Made by a program: the position numbers and the translations under genes. 64,000 nt of DNA. Source: a candidate division KSB3 bacterium. Its GTDB lineage: Bacteria; Moduliflexota; Moduliflexia; Moduliflexales; Moduliflexaceae. Location of the stretch: NCBI GenBank assembly GCA_002748425.1, contig PDSJ01000017.1:62001-126000 (forward strand). Direction: 5' to 3'. The stretch's first letter is position 1; each line of letters opens with the position of its first letter. Below, in pieces: positions 33,634 through 43,170 of the stretch. The notes beneath the pieces were generated by a model. The model had not been told where the DNA came from. It worked only from the letters and a program-made list of their open reading frames with translations, and ran no database searches.

Positions 33634-34959
33634 CTACGCCAAGCCCAGTAAGCGCGGAACAAAGAGCACAAGATCGGACCAGTAAGCGATAATGAAAAGC
33701 GCCGTGATTTCCACCACGATAAAAGGCCAGATCGCTTTGCTAAGCTGCTCGAGAGTCAGTTTACTGATCCCGCAGGCCACAAACAGGCAAGCGCCTACTG
33801 GTGGCGTCATCAGAGCGACATTTAAGGAGAGCACCATGATAATGCCGAAATGAATGGGGTGGAGCCCCAGATGGTTCACGGCAATCGGGTGTAAGATCGG
33901 ACCGAGAATAATCAAGGCTGCAGCAATATCCATGAACATGCCGACAATCAACATCAGGATCAGGATGAAGAGGAGAATGACGTGAGGGTTATCACTCATA
34001 CTCAAAAATCCGGCAGCAACAGCTTCAGGAACCCGTTCCATCGTAAGCACCCAGCCGATGATAGAGGCCGAACCGATAATGAGGAAGACGACCCCTGTGG
34101 TTTTCCCGGTCTGATAAAGCAGTCCAGGAATATCGCCTAACTTGAGCGTCCGGAGTACAAAAAAACCGATGATGAAGGCATAGGCCACCGCGACTGCTGC
34201 AGCTTCGGTCGGCGTGAACATCCCGCTCAGAATTCCTCCAAGAATAATAATCGGCATCAACAGAGGAATAATCGCTTCTTTCGTTGCATTCAGGATCTCT
34301 TTGAGCGTCCTGCGAGGACTTTTTGAATACCCGCGCTTCATGGAGATATAGCCGGAGAGCAGCATGAGAAAAAAGCCTAACAGCAATCCTGGCAGAAAGC
34401 CTGCCGAAAAAAGTCCGGCGATCGAGACTCCCATCAGCGAACCGTAGATGACCATCATATTGCTCGGAGGAATCGTCGGGCCGATGATTGATGATGCCGC
34501 AGTCACTGCCGCACTGAAATCTTTATCGTAACCGTCATCGACCATGGCCGGGATAAGCATCGTACCGATGGCTGCCGTGTCCGAGACCGCAGCGCCGGTC
34601 ATGCCGGCAAAGAAAATACTGGCCACAATATTCGCATGGGCCAGGCCCCCTCGAAGGTGGCCGACAAGCACATTGGAAAATTTTACCAGGCGATGTGTAA
34701 TGCCGGTTTTGTTCATAATGGCACCGGCAAAGATAAAAAAAGGCATCGCCATCAACGTAAACATATCCAGGCCGGCATAGAAACGCTGCGAAACCATTTT
34801 AAAAATGAACGCATCGGAACTGGGATTCAAGAGGTACGGGAGTTCCGACACACCCGACATTTTCGCCAGTGACACGACCGCCGTAATGCCCAGCGCAAAG
34901 CCGATCGGCGTTCCAATAAATAACAGTCCGAAAAAAACAAGGCTTATAAATAGCAACAT
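33634..34959 (-). CDS. dctM: TRAP transporter 1 large permease DctM
   Basis: This is the large membrane subunit (12 expected spans) of a sodium-driven TRAP importer. The 441-aa product has family segments IGTPIGFALGI, AMPFFIFAGAIMNKTGITHR, GGLAHANIVASIFFAGMTGA, TIPPSNMMVIYGSLMGVSIA, GMFTPTEAAAVAVAYAFIIG and MTPPVGACLFVACGISKLTL. It lies 15 bp after dctQ and ends the operon dctPQM on the minus strand. The substrate is set by DctP and cannot be named beyond an organic acid or sugar acid. Confidence 0.95.
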   Translation of the reverse strand: MLLFISLVFFGLLFIGTPIGFALGITAVVSLAKMSGVSELPYLLNPSSDAFIFKMVSQRFYAGLDMFTLMAMPFFIFAGAIMNKTGITHRLVKFSNVLVGHLRGGLAHANIVASIFFAGMTGAAVSDTAAIGTMLIPAMVDDGYDKDFSAAVTAASSIIGPTIPPSNMMVIYGSLMGVSIAGLFSAGFLPGLLLGFFLMLLSGYISMKRGYSKSPRRTLKEILNATKEAIIPLLMPIIILGGILSGMFTPTEAAAVAVAYAFIIGFFVLRTLKLGDIPGLLYQTGKTTGVVFLIIGSASIIGWVLTMERVPEAVAAGFLSMSDNPHVILLFILILMLIVGMFMDIAAALIILGPILHPIAVNHLGLHPIHFGIIMVLSLNVALMTPPVGACLFVACGISKLTLEQLSKAIWPFIVVEITALFIIAYWSDLVLFVPRLLGLA

Positions 34960-34974
34960 AATTTCACTGATGAA

Positions 34975-35520
34975 TTAAATATCAACAGAGCCCTTGATAT
35001 CTAATCCTTCTTTTTTCTCAAACATATCCAGTAAAATTTGCAGCACGGTCTGCACCATCGCGAACGCTCCGGCGACCGGGATTGCGAGAAGTGACCAGAA
35101 CATGCTGATTCCGTAGCGAGCCAGAATTGGAGAAAGCTGTGTTTTGCCCTCAATCGCCATAAAATAGCCGAATTTCGTGAGCACCCACAGAAACCACAAT
35201 ACAATCACATTCACCAGGACTGCCGCCGCTTTCTGTACCGGGTGCGGAAGTCGGTGAATGAACATCGTAATTCCCAGATGCTCCCTGCGCATGATCCCAA
35301 TACTGATAGCCAGGGAAGCAGCCCAAATCATCAGATAGCGTGCAACTTCTTCTGACCAGGAAAGCGGTTGCCGGATGGCATAACGGAAGAACACCCCCAG
35401 CAACACAACGATTGTCATGCCGGCTGTCGCAGCGATACACGGATACGCCGCGGCACGTTCAAAAAATATGCTTGCTCGCGTGATGACTCGTACTATCGAA
35501 TTGTTACCCGTGTCTTTCAT
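34975..35520 (-). CDS. dctQ: TRAP transporter 1 small permease DctQ
   Basis: This is the small four-span membrane subunit. The 181-aa protein has IVVLLGVFFRYAIRQPLSWS, EEVARYLMIWAASLAISIGI, then MRREHLGITMFIHRLP, all characteristic of DctQ (the Glu-Glu-x-x-Arg and R-x-x-H-L-G motifs). The ATG at 35520 lies 76 bp after dctP without a good ribosome site, typical of TRAP operons in which the binding protein is made in excess. Confidence 0.93.
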   Translation of the reverse strand: MKDTGNNSIVRVITRASIFFERAAAYPCIAATAGMTIVVLLGVFFRYAIRQPLSWSEEVARYLMIWAASLAISIGIMRREHLGITMFIHRLPHPVQKAAAVLVNVIVLWFLWVLTKFGYFMAIEGKTQLSPILARYGISMFWSLLAIPVAGAFAMVQTVLQILLDMFEKKEGLDIKGSVDI

Positions 35521-35596
35521 AATAAAGAATACTCGTGGAAGGAATTCAGGAATGAGCTGCCAGACAGTTTCACACTACCTGGCGGCTCGTTGTTCT

Positions 35597-36634
35597 CTAC
35601 TGATCCATCATGGATGTTTTCACGTCTTCAATGGCGGCAAGATACTTCTCGACCCAGGCTGCTCCTTCCTCGCCGAGGGTTTCAGCAAAAAAGGCTTTTG
35701 CAGCTGGAATGGCAAGCGCTCTGAATTGCTCGATTTCATCAGAAGTCGGCGTGTACACTTCTGCATTCGCTGCAATCGTGGGCAGCCCCTTTTCAGTTGC
35801 TGTAATAATGCGATCGATTCCTCGTCCGGCGAGGACGGCAGCTTTTGCGGCGCCTTGCACGGCCTCTTGCTCTTCAGCACTCAGGCCGGCAAAGAACTTA
35901 TCATTCATCACCCACACATAGAGACCGGCCATGTGGTTCGACAGGGTTACGTATTTTTGAACTTCGTAGAGTTTTCCAATGTTGATCACGGTAATCGGGT
36001 TGTGCTGGCCATCAACAACTCCGGTTTGCAAAGCCGTATAAATTTCAGCCCACGCCACCGGGGTGGCTGCCGCTCCCAGAGAATTCATAAATTCCATGTG
36101 GAGCGCATTGTTCATGGTGCGCATTTTAAGGCCTTTCATATCTTCAGGGCTTTTGATTGGGCGCTTTGAATTGCTGAACTGGAAGAATCCCTGCGGAATG
36201 AATCCCAGAACCCGCAAGCCGGTTTTGTCGAGAATGTCCGCTGCAAATTCTTTCCCGAAGGGGCCGTCGTACAGAGCGCATCCAATTTCATAGGATCCAA
36301 ACGCAAAAGGCATACTCGTAATATCAATGATCGGGTAAAACGGTGCAATGCCGCCTACCGATGCGATATAACTCTGTGCGATTCCGGCCTTCACCTGCTC
36401 CATGGTTTCGCGTTCATTCCCCAGTGTGCCGTTAGGGTAAATTTCAACAGTCACAGCTCCTCCGGTCCTGGCTTCTACTTCACTTTTGAATACAGCACTG
36501 ACGGCTGCTGTGGCGACATCAAAAGGCATTTGCGGATTGAGATGTGCCAGTTTGATGACTTTAGCGGCTTCAGCCATCATTCCGCCCATCACCATAAAAG
36601 ACAGCAGCAACATAACTGCGGCAAACTTTTTCAT
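35597..36634 (-). CDS. dctP: TRAP transporter 1 substrate-binding protein DctP
   Basis: This is the periplasmic solute receptor of 345 aa. A Sec signal peptide (MKKFAAVMLLLSFMVMGGMM, cut near AEAA) is followed by KLAHLNPQMPFDVATAA. The conserved ligand Arg motif is LKMRTMNNALHMEF, followed by the Gln/Asn segment VVDGQHNP. The ATG at 36634 follows AAGGAGGAAG, which rejects the longer frame from 36682. The family binds organic acids through the conserved Arg; the exact ligand is unknown. It is the first gene of the operon. Confidence 0.93.
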   Translation of the reverse strand: MKKFAAVMLLLSFMVMGGMMAEAAKVIKLAHLNPQMPFDVATAAVSAVFKSEVEARTGGAVTVEIYPNGTLGNERETMEQVKAGIAQSYIASVGGIAPFYPIIDITSMPFAFGSYEIGCALYDGPFGKEFAADILDKTGLRVLGFIPQGFFQFSNSKRPIKSPEDMKGLKMRTMNNALHMEFMNSLGAAATPVAWAEIYTALQTGVVDGQHNPITVINIGKLYEVQKYVTLSNHMAGLYVWVMNDKFFAGLSAEEQEAVQGAAKAAVLAGRGIDRIITATEKGLPTIAANAEVYTPTSDEIEQFRALAIPAAKAFFAETLGEEGAAWVEKYLAAIEDVKTSMMDQ

Positions 36635-36857
36635 CAGTTCTTCCTCCTTGCAATAAAAGTTACACTCGTGTGAATGACTCACTTAGGTCGACAGAAGAAC
36701 CATCACCATCGCGGGAGAATATAGTCAAGAGTTTATTTCATGCTTTTATGAGAATTTTAGATCTTTACGGAAGATCGAGGTTGACAATCTTCCCGGCATT
36801 TGAAAGCTGGAAACAGACAGAAATGAGAGATATTTTCCGTAGACAGAGTAAACGTTT

Positions 36858-39800
36858 ATGAGCGATTTTGCATTCCTCAACTCCCTCGACCGCAACGCGC
36901 CGTTTTGTCGTATCGGCGGGTTGTGGGGATCGTCGCATGCCTATGTGTCGGCTCTGATTGCTCAACGACTGCAGAAGAACACTGCGCTTTGTATCACGGC
37001 GACGGCAAAAGAGGCTGAAGAGTTGTACGAGGATTTGCTGTTCTTCCAGCAGCTCGGTCTGCTCCCCTGGAAGCGTAGGCAGATTCATCTCTACTCTCCA
37101 TGGAACATTGCCCCCTACGAGAACAATTCCCCGCATCGGGAGATCGTCGCAGAACGCCTGAGTGTCTTGGATAAGCTGCGTCATAACGAGCGGATTATGG
37201 TGGTTGCCCCGATTGAAGCCGTCATGCACCGTAGTCTGCCGCGTAGCGAATTGGAGCGTTATACCCTGCACCTCGGATTCGCTGAAGAGCTGGATCGGGA
37301 CGCATTTGTTGCTGCATTAGTGGATACTGGCTATACACACAGCCATCTGGTGGAAGGACGCGGAGAATTCAGTGTCAGGGGCGGTATTATCGATTTTTTC
37401 CCCTCTTTCAGCGCGTCTCCGATCCGCATTGAGTTATTCGGCGATGAGATTGAGTCAATTCGAAAGTTCGATCCGGAAACACAGCGTTCTTTTGAAGAAC
37501 TGGAATTGATCAACGTGCTGCCAGGACGTGAGATCGTTCTGTCGGCAGAAAGCAGCCGGCTTGCCAAAGAGCGTATCAAAAAACGGATCTCCGAAGTTGG
37601 CGCCTCTCTCAATACGATCAACACGCTGATGAGCCATATTGACGAGCAGATATTTTTCCCGGGAGTGGAATGGTACGCGCCGTATGTGCATGGTCCGCTC
37701 GACACTCTGCTGGATTACCTGCCACAGGATGCTCCGATTTTTTTCAATGAGCCCTTTGAAATCCACAAGAAATGTGAAGCATTTTCAGAAACGGTTCAGC
37801 GGCATTATCAGAGTGCTCAGGAACAAGGCTCTCTGTTTCCCGACCCGGATCAGCTTTTCTTGAACGGCTCCGCGTTCGAATCGCAGCTGAAAGAACGGCA
37901 GCAGATACATTTACAGTATTCAGGAGCGAGCAGTGCCTTGGGACATGGGAAGCTTCAGCACTATGACGTTGGGATCAAGTCGATCGAGTGGGCCTATACG
38001 ATCGTCCCTGGCGACAACAAGGTGGAGGACCGGGATCAGCGCATTGCGTCCACCGCAAAACGTGTCCGGGAGTGGCTGGAGGATGGGCTGTCAATCGTCA
38101 TTTCCTCTTATACCGGGCATCAGGCCACCCGCCTGGTCGATATTTTACAAGACTATCACATCCCGGCGAAAATCTCTCGGTCTGAAACAGGTTCTCCCGA
38201 ACGGATGAACGATGCTACGCCTATTTTACGGCCCTTCTGTCTGGAAAAGGACAGCCCCCGGGTCGTGGTGCTCATCAGCGCGCTGAACTGTGGTTTTATC
38301 CTGAGTTCTGAGAAACTGGTCTTTCTGAATGAGGACGAATTTCTCGGCAAGCAGACGGTCCGGCGCCGCCATCTCCAGCGTAAGGCCACTGGCCCGCAGA
38401 TGAGCCTGGGAGAACTGGAATTGAACGACTATGTCGTCCACATCGATAACGGTATTGGAGTGTTTCTGGGCTTGAAAAAAGTGACGGTGCGGGGTGTTGC
38501 CATGGAATGTCTGCATTTGGAATACAAAGGCGGCGACAAGTTATACGTCCCTGTGGATCGATTGGACTTGGTACAAAAATACAAAGGGGCCGATCATCGC
38601 AAGCCAAGCATCGATAAATTGGGCGGTACGGCCTGGGCCAGGGTCAGAGAACGGGTCAAAGCGTCGGTGGAAAAAATGGCGCAGCAACTTGTGGAGATTT
38701 ACGCTGCGCGTCAGGCCATGCCTGGCGTTCCGTTGTCGATCGATGAGCATCTGTATCGCGAGTTCGAAGCGTCCTTTGAATATGAAGAAACGCCGGACCA
38801 AGCGCGCGCAATTGAAGAGGTCGCACGTGATATGTCCTCCTCTAAACCGATGGATCGCCTGGTCTGTGGTGATGTGGGCTATGGCAAAACCGAGGTCGCA
38901 ATGCGGGCCGCCTTTCGCGCGGTGCTGAACGGCAAGCAGGTTGCGATTTTAGTCCCAACAACGTTGCTGGCGCAACAGCACTACCAGAATTTTGAGCGTC
39001 GTTTTGCCGCGTTCCCTGTTGAGGTCGGAGTGTTAAGCCGTTTTAACAGCCGAAAGGAACAGCAAGAAACCATCAAAGGTGTCAAAGACGGCACGATCGA
39101 TATCGTCATCGGCACTCATCGCCTGTTGCAGAAAGACATCGCTTTCCACGATCTGGGACTGGTGGTGATCGACGAAGAGCAGCGTTTCGGTGTGACGCAT
39201 AAAGAGAAAATCCGTCAGTATCGTAAATTGGTCGATGTGCTGACGCTCACTGCGACTCCAATTCCGCGCACACTGCACATGTCGCTTATGGGAGTCCGCG
39301 ATTTGAGCATCATCGAGTCGCCGCCGGAAGGACGCCTGGCCGTGCGTACGTATGTTATGCGTTTCGATGATGCGCTGATTCATGAAGCAATTACTCGTGA
39401 ACTGGATCGCGGCGGACAGGTGTATTTCGTGCATAACGAAGTCGAGACCATTGAAGGAGCTGCACTGCGGATCAGACGTTTGCTGCCGCATATCAACGTT
39501 GCCGTTGCCCATGGCCAAATGAAGGAAAAAGAGCTGGAAAGCATCATGCTGCGCTTTGTGAAGAAGGAAATTGATGTACTGATCAGCACGACGATCGTGG
39601 AGTCTGGAATCGACATTCCGACTGTCAATACCATGATCGTCAACAAAGCGCACAAATTCGGCCTGTCCCAGCTCTACCAGTTGCGCGGACGCATTGGCCG
39701 TTCCAACGATCGGGCCTATGCTTACCTGCTGATTCCGAACGAAAAGCTGCTCTCCGTTGATGCCAAAAAACGTCTGCGGGTGATTCAGGACTTGAGCGAA

Positions 39801-40412
39801 CTCGGTTCAGGATTCAAACTGGCGGCCCACGATCTCGAAATCCGGGGCGCCGGCAGTCTGCTGGGCGCTGAGCAGACCGGGCATATCGCCGCCCTTGGCT
39901 TTGACATGTACTGTCAGGTGATTGAAAACACTGTCAGGGAGCTGAAAGGTGAGGCTCAGGACGAAGAATTTCACCCGCAGATCGATCTGCAGGTTTCGGC
40001 TCATTTTCCGGAAGAATACATCTCCGATATGAAGTTGCGGCTCGAAGCCTATAAGCGTCTGATGTCGGCGCGAGATTTCACGGACCTGTTCGATGTGGAA
40101 GCAGAAATCGAAGATCGCTACGGGAAACTGCCGGATGAAGCCCGCAGCATCGTAGCGTTGGCCGAATTGAAGCTGATCGCTACACGATTACGCATTCAGC
40201 ACATTCAGGCCTGTGAAGAATATATCAAAATCGTTCTTGGTGAACGCAGCCCAATCGACGGCGATCGCATCCGCACAACGGTCGACCGCTTCGAGCGCAA
40301 GGTTCAGCGACTCTCATCCGGAGCTGGTCTGCTCCTTGATAATACGCGCCTGAACGGCCTCGCTCGCCTCGAATGCGTCAAAAAATTACTCAGTACCCTG
40401 CAAGGGCAGTGA
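36858..40412 (+). CDS. mfd: Transcription-repair coupling factor Mfd
   Basis: This large cytoplasmic translocase removes stalled RNA polymerase and recruits UvrA. The 1184-aa protein has the UvrB-homology region (about 1-340), the CarD-like RNA-polymerase-interaction domain (about 505-580, ELNDYVVHIDNGIGVFLGLK), the RecG-like motor with Walker A GDVGYGKTEVA (about 669-679), DEEQ box VIDEEQRFG (772-775), TATPIPRTLHMSLMGVRDLS, and QLRGRIGRSNDRAYAYLL, then the TRCF C-terminal domain (DLQVSAHFPEEYISDMKLRL). The length is normal. It is divergent from TRAP operon 1 and lies 49 bp before the serine dehydratase gene. Confidence 0.97.
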   Translation: MSDFAFLNSLDRNAPFCRIGGLWGSSHAYVSALIAQRLQKNTALCITATAKEAEELYEDLLFFQQLGLLPWKRRQIHLYSPWNIAPYENNSPHREIVAERLSVLDKLRHNERIMVVAPIEAVMHRSLPRSELERYTLHLGFAEELDRDAFVAALVDTGYTHSHLVEGRGEFSVRGGIIDFFPSFSASPIRIELFGDEIESIRKFDPETQRSFEELELINVLPGREIVLSAESSRLAKERIKKRISEVGASLNTINTLMSHIDEQIFFPGVEWYAPYVHGPLDTLLDYLPQDAPIFFNEPFEIHKKCEAFSETVQRHYQSAQEQGSLFPDPDQLFLNGSAFESQLKERQQIHLQYSGASSALGHGKLQHYDVGIKSIEWAYTIVPGDNKVEDRDQRIASTAKRVREWLEDGLSIVISSYTGHQATRLVDILQDYHIPAKISRSETGSPERMNDATPILRPFCLEKDSPRVVVLISALNCGFILSSEKLVFLNEDEFLGKQTVRRRHLQRKATGPQMSLGELELNDYVVHIDNGIGVFLGLKKVTVRGVAMECLHLEYKGGDKLYVPVDRLDLVQKYKGADHRKPSIDKLGGTAWARVRERVKASVEKMAQQLVEIYAARQAMPGVPLSIDEHLYREFEASFEYEETPDQARAIEEVARDMSSSKPMDRLVCGDVGYGKTEVAMRAAFRAVLNGKQVAILVPTTLLAQQHYQNFERRFAAFPVEVGVLSRFNSRKEQQETIKGVKDGTIDIVIGTHRLLQKDIAFHDLGLVVIDEEQRFGVTHKEKIRQYRKLVDVLTLTATPIPRTLHMSLMGVRDLSIIESPPEGRLAVRTYVMRFDDALIHEAITRELDRGGQVYFVHNEVETIEGAALRIRRLLPHINVAVAHGQMKEKELESIMLRFVKKEIDVLISTTIVESGIDIPTVNTMIVNKAHKFGLSQLYQLRGRIGRSNDRAYAYLLIPNEKLLSVDAKKRLRVIQDLSELGSGFKLAAHDLEIRGAGSLLGAEQTGHIAALGFDMYCQVIENTVRELKGEAQDEEFHPQIDLQVSAHFPEEYISDMKLRLEAYKRLMSARDFTDLFDVEAEIEDRYGKLPDEARSIVALAELKLIATRLRIQHIQACEEYIKIVLGERSPIDGDRIRTTVDRFERKVQRLSSGAGLLLDNTRLNGLARLECVKKLLSTLQGQ

Positions 40413-40460
40413 ATCGTAAGGACACTCGCTGTCTTTGCAGGACAAAAAACGTCGCACATT

Positions 40461-41672
40461 ATGGAATCGATCAAAGAAATTTATCGGATTGGCATGGGGC
40501 CGTCCAGCAGCCACACGATGGCGCCGCGAAAAGCAGCTTCGCTCTTTCTCGAACGTGCGCCGAAAGCAGCAGTGTATCGCGTAACCTTATACGGCAGTCT
40601 GTCGGCGACCGGACGCGGCCATCTGACGCATCAGGCCATTACTGACGCCATGACGCCGCATACCGTCGAGCTGATCGATGAACCGGATGTCACACTTCCC
40701 TACCATCCCAATGGCATGCGTTTTGAAGCGTTTGACGACCATGCCAATCTGCTGGATTCGTGGCAGGTGTACAGCATCGGCGGCGGCGCCTTGAGCGAAG
40801 GGGAAGAGCACGCCCGTCCCGTATATAAGCTGAGCAGCATGAATGCACTGATTCGCTGGTCTGAGGAATCGGGACAACCGCTTTGGATGTATGTGCAAGA
40901 GCGGGAAGACGACAGTGTCTGGGAGCATCTGGAGCAGGTCTGGCACGTGATGCAGGAAGAAATCCGTCGAGGTCTGGAGGCGGAAGGCGTGTTGCCGGGG
41001 AGTTTGAAACTGCAACGCAAGGCCCATCAAATCCATCAGCAAACCCGACGGTTGAACGATCTTTCTCAGCGTACCGGCCGAATTTCAGCCTATGCACTGG
41101 CTGTTTCCGAAGAAAATGCTTCCGGCGGTTGTGTTGTGACAGCCCCTACCTGCGGGGCCTGCGGTGTATTACCGGCCGTGTTATTGTATTTACAGCAGCA
41201 CCATAATTTTGCTCATCAAAGAATTCTGCGCGCTCTGGCTGCTGCCGGATTGATCGGTAATCTCGTCAAACATAATGCCTCGATTTCAGGCGCGGAAGTC
41301 GGCTGCCAGGGCGAAGTGGGAACTGCCTGCGCGATGGCAGCAGCAGCAGCGGCCTATCTCCTGGGAGCGTCGACCTGCCAGATCGAGTATGCCGCCGAAA
41401 TGGGCTTGGAACATCATCTGGGCCTGACCTGCGATCCGGTCGCCGGATTAGTGCAAATTCCTTGTATCGAACGCAATGCCGTGGCTGCGACCCGCGCGTT
41501 GGATTGTGCGGAATACGCGCTCCTGTCTGACGGACGTCATCGTATTTCTTTCGATCAGGTCGTGCAAACCATGAAGCAGACCGGCCATGATTTGCCTAGT
41601 CTGTACCGTGAAACCGCTGCGGGCGGTCTGGCTTCGACATATGGTATCATGCAGGCCGCAGAAAATCGGTAA
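40461..41672 (+). CDS. sdaA: L-serine dehydratase, iron-sulfur type, single chain
   Basis: This enzyme deaminates L-serine to pyruvate with a [4Fe-4S] cluster. The 403-aa product has the beta-domain start [20 protein letters not shown], then the alpha domain with [40 protein letters not shown], and the C-terminal [20 protein letters not shown]. Cysteines in [15 protein letters not shown] and IPCIER are the expected cluster ligands. Fused alpha and beta parts give the E. coli SdaA layout, slightly shorter than usual. It may be read through from mfd; no own promoter is evident. Confidence 0.94.
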   Translation: MESIKEIYRIGMGPSSSHTMAPRKAASLFLERAPKAAVYRVTLYGSLSATGRGHLTHQAITDAMTPHTVELIDEPDVTLPYHPNGMRFEAFDDHANLLDSWQVYSIGGGALSEGEEHARPVYKLSSMNALIRWSEESGQPLWMYVQEREDDSVWEHLEQVWHVMQEEIRRGLEAEGVLPGSLKLQRKAHQIHQQTRRLNDLSQRTGRISAYALAVSEENASGGCVVTAPTCGACGVLPAVLLYLQQHHNFAHQRILRALAAAGLIGNLVKHNASISGAEVGCQGEVGTACAMAAAAAAYLLGASTCQIEYAAEMGLEHHLGLTCDPVAGLVQIPCIERNAVAATRALDCAEYALLSDGRHRISFDQVVQTMKQTGHDLPSLYRETAAGGLASTYGIMQAAENR

Positions 41673-41821
41673 CATCCTCATTTCGGCAGCGCGTCATGTC
41701 AAGCTGCTGCTCCTGTGACAAGGCTGACAAAAAAACAGTGATTCCAGTTGCTTGCTATGGTGGGAAATTTTCTCATAAGCTGTAATGTGTTGCAAGCGTT
41801 TAAAAAAAAGAGTTTTTTATA

Positions 41822-41850
41822 TTGACAATATCATAATATTATAATATATT
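41822..41850 (+). promoter_or_regulatory. Promoter of the yeeE/yedE pair
   Basis: TTGACA (41822-41827) and TATATT (41845-41850) are separated by 17 bases in a very AT-rich stretch, 59 bp before the first ATG. The pattern closely resembles the arsR promoter at 8251-8279: same -35, same -10, same spacer length. Confidence 0.72.
41835..41848 (+). promoter_or_regulatory. Putative ArsR operator motif AATATTATAATATA
   Basis: This 14-nt near-palindrome overlaps the spacer and -10 of the yeeE promoter and differs at one base from the motif in the arsR promoter (8259-8272). BigR-type repressors are known to control YeeE-like transporters in other bacteria; control by this ArsR is inference. Confidence 0.5.
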
Positions 41851-41908
41851 GATTTATTGTCGCGACAAATGTTATAGATAGAATGCACAAGACAACAAGG
41901 AGGTCTGT

Positions 41909-42496
41909 ATGAAGGCATTACTTTTTCAACGTCGCTGGAACTGGCGTGTCAGTGGCGTTGCTCTCGGCATCGTGTTTCTTCTGGCTGTGACGCTCGTAAA
42001 GCCTATCGGAGTTTCAACCCAGTTTGTCATCTTTGACGGTATTCTCTGGAACATGTTTTCGGGTGACATCGTTGTAAAGAACCCGGACTCGGAAGGCAGT
42101 TATTCGAGTCCGAACGCATACTTCAATAAAAGCGGCGGTAAGTATGCAAAAAGTGTCGCCAACCCCCTGAACTATTCTTTCATTTTTGTTGCGGCCATGA
42201 TCCTTGGCGGCTTTCTGGCAGGAAAACTCCAGTCTGAGAAAAAGACTGAAGACTCTTCGACGATTCCGTCTGTCTGGCGCGAACGTTTTGGCGGTTCAGC
42301 AGTTAAACGTCATGCCGCGGCTTTTTCAGGTGGTCTCCTGGTATTGACAGGAGCGCGCCTGGCCGGTGGATGTACAAGCGGCCACATGATGAGCGGCGTG
42401 ATGCAGACATCCCTGAGCGGGTATCTGTTTATGCTGGGGACTTTTCTTGTTGCTGTCCCTGTCGCGCGTTTCATGTATACAAAGGAGGGAAAATAA
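41909..42496 (+). CDS. YeeE/YedE-family sulfur transporter, first half
   Basis: This membrane protein of 195 aa holds half of the YeeE/YedE fold. It has spans near 14-32, 88-108 and 138-190, and the signature LAGGCTSGHMMSG with Cys155, the residue thought to carry thiosulfate or persulfide sulfur in this family. The first part has a soluble insert (about 50-85) rich in Ser, Asn and Lys. The ribosome site AAGGAGGT is perfect. Split halves like this (PmpA/PmpB type) often lie under BigR-like control. Related YedE proteins are also linked to selenium supply, which matters here because a selenoprotein shares the putative regulon. Confidence 0.88.
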   Translation: MKALLFQRRWNWRVSGVALGIVFLLAVTLVKPIGVSTQFVIFDGILWNMFSGDIVVKNPDSEGSYSSPNAYFNKSGGKYAKSVANPLNYSFIFVAAMILGGFLAGKLQSEKKTEDSSTIPSVWRERFGGSAVKRHAAAFSGGLLVLTGARLAGGCTSGHMMSGVMQTSLSGYLFMLGTFLVAVPVARFMYTKEGK

Positions 42497-42498
42497 TA

Positions 42499-43059
42499 AT
42501 GAGTATTGTTTTAGCCATTATTCTGGGTGTTGTGTTTGGTTTTGTGCTGCAAAAAGCAGGGGCAGCTGATCCGCAGGTGCTCATTACTATGCTGCGCTTA
42601 AAAGAATTTCATCTGATGAAAGCCATCCTGCTGGCGATCGGGCTCAGTAGCTCAGGACTATTTGTTCTACTCGCAGCTGGGCTGATCGATCCTTCGCACA
42701 TCAGCGTGAAATCGTCGTATGTCGGCGTTATCATCGGAGGCGCTGTTTTAGGGCTGGGCTGGGTCATTTCAGGATTCTGTCCCGGGACTGGTGTGGTGGC
42801 GCTCGGCGCAGGCAGAAAAGATGCCTTGTCGTTCCTTCTGGGCGGCTTGCTTGGAGCACTGGCGTTCACAGTGAGTTACGGAACGCTAAAAGCGTCGTTG
42901 CTGTTTGCAACACTGGGCGGCAAGAGCACTCTGGCCGTGACCGGCAATGACAAGTTCCAGGCCCTGCTTCCCGGGCTTCCCGGCATTGTTGTGGCGGGTG
43001 TTATCGCTGCGATTTTTCTCACCCTTGCGTGGAAGCTGCCTGAAAAAAGTCATGCCTGA
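42499..43059 (+). CDS. YeeE/YedE-family sulfur transporter, second half
   Basis: The 186-aa membrane protein, with about five spans, pairs with the preceding gene. It has GWVISGFCPGTGVVALGAGR with Cys94, the second conserved cysteine site of the family. The ATG at 42499 follows AAAGGAGGG and lies two bases after the first gene's stop. The longer frame from 42370 overlaps the upstream gene and is rejected. A 9-bp hairpin follows its stop. Confidence 0.88.
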   Translation: MSIVLAIILGVVFGFVLQKAGAADPQVLITMLRLKEFHLMKAILLAIGLSSSGLFVLLAAGLIDPSHISVKSSYVGVIIGGAVLGLGWVISGFCPGTGVVALGAGRKDALSFLLGGLLGALAFTVSYGTLKASLLFATLGGKSTLAVTGNDKFQALLPGLPGIVVAGVIAAIFLTLAWKLPEKSHA

Positions 43060-43078
43060 CAGACATTATGATGACAAT

Positions 43079-43109
43079 CCCCGTGCCCGGAGGTTAGGGC
43101 GGCACGGGG
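43079..43109 (+). terminator. Hairpin after the yeeE/yedE pair
   Basis: CCCCGTGCC (43079-43087) and GGCACGGGG (43101-43109) form a perfect 9-bp GC-rich stem 20 bp after the stop of the second transporter gene. No T-tract follows. It also lies 62 bp beyond the stop of the convergent adaptor gene and could serve both. Confidence 0.5.
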
Positions 43110-43170
43110 GAGACGATCTGATACGTCGCGTTCTGAGAGAATTCTTTCGTATGGTCATACTGACATCGCG

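Noticed and set aside
36781..36816. Promoter for mfd at TTGACA 36781
   Set aside because: A perfect -35 exists but no acceptable -10 occurs at 15-19 bases.
42370..42498. Longer version of the second YeeE gene
   Set aside because: It overlaps the first YeeE gene out of frame; the ATG at 42499 has a strong ribosome site.
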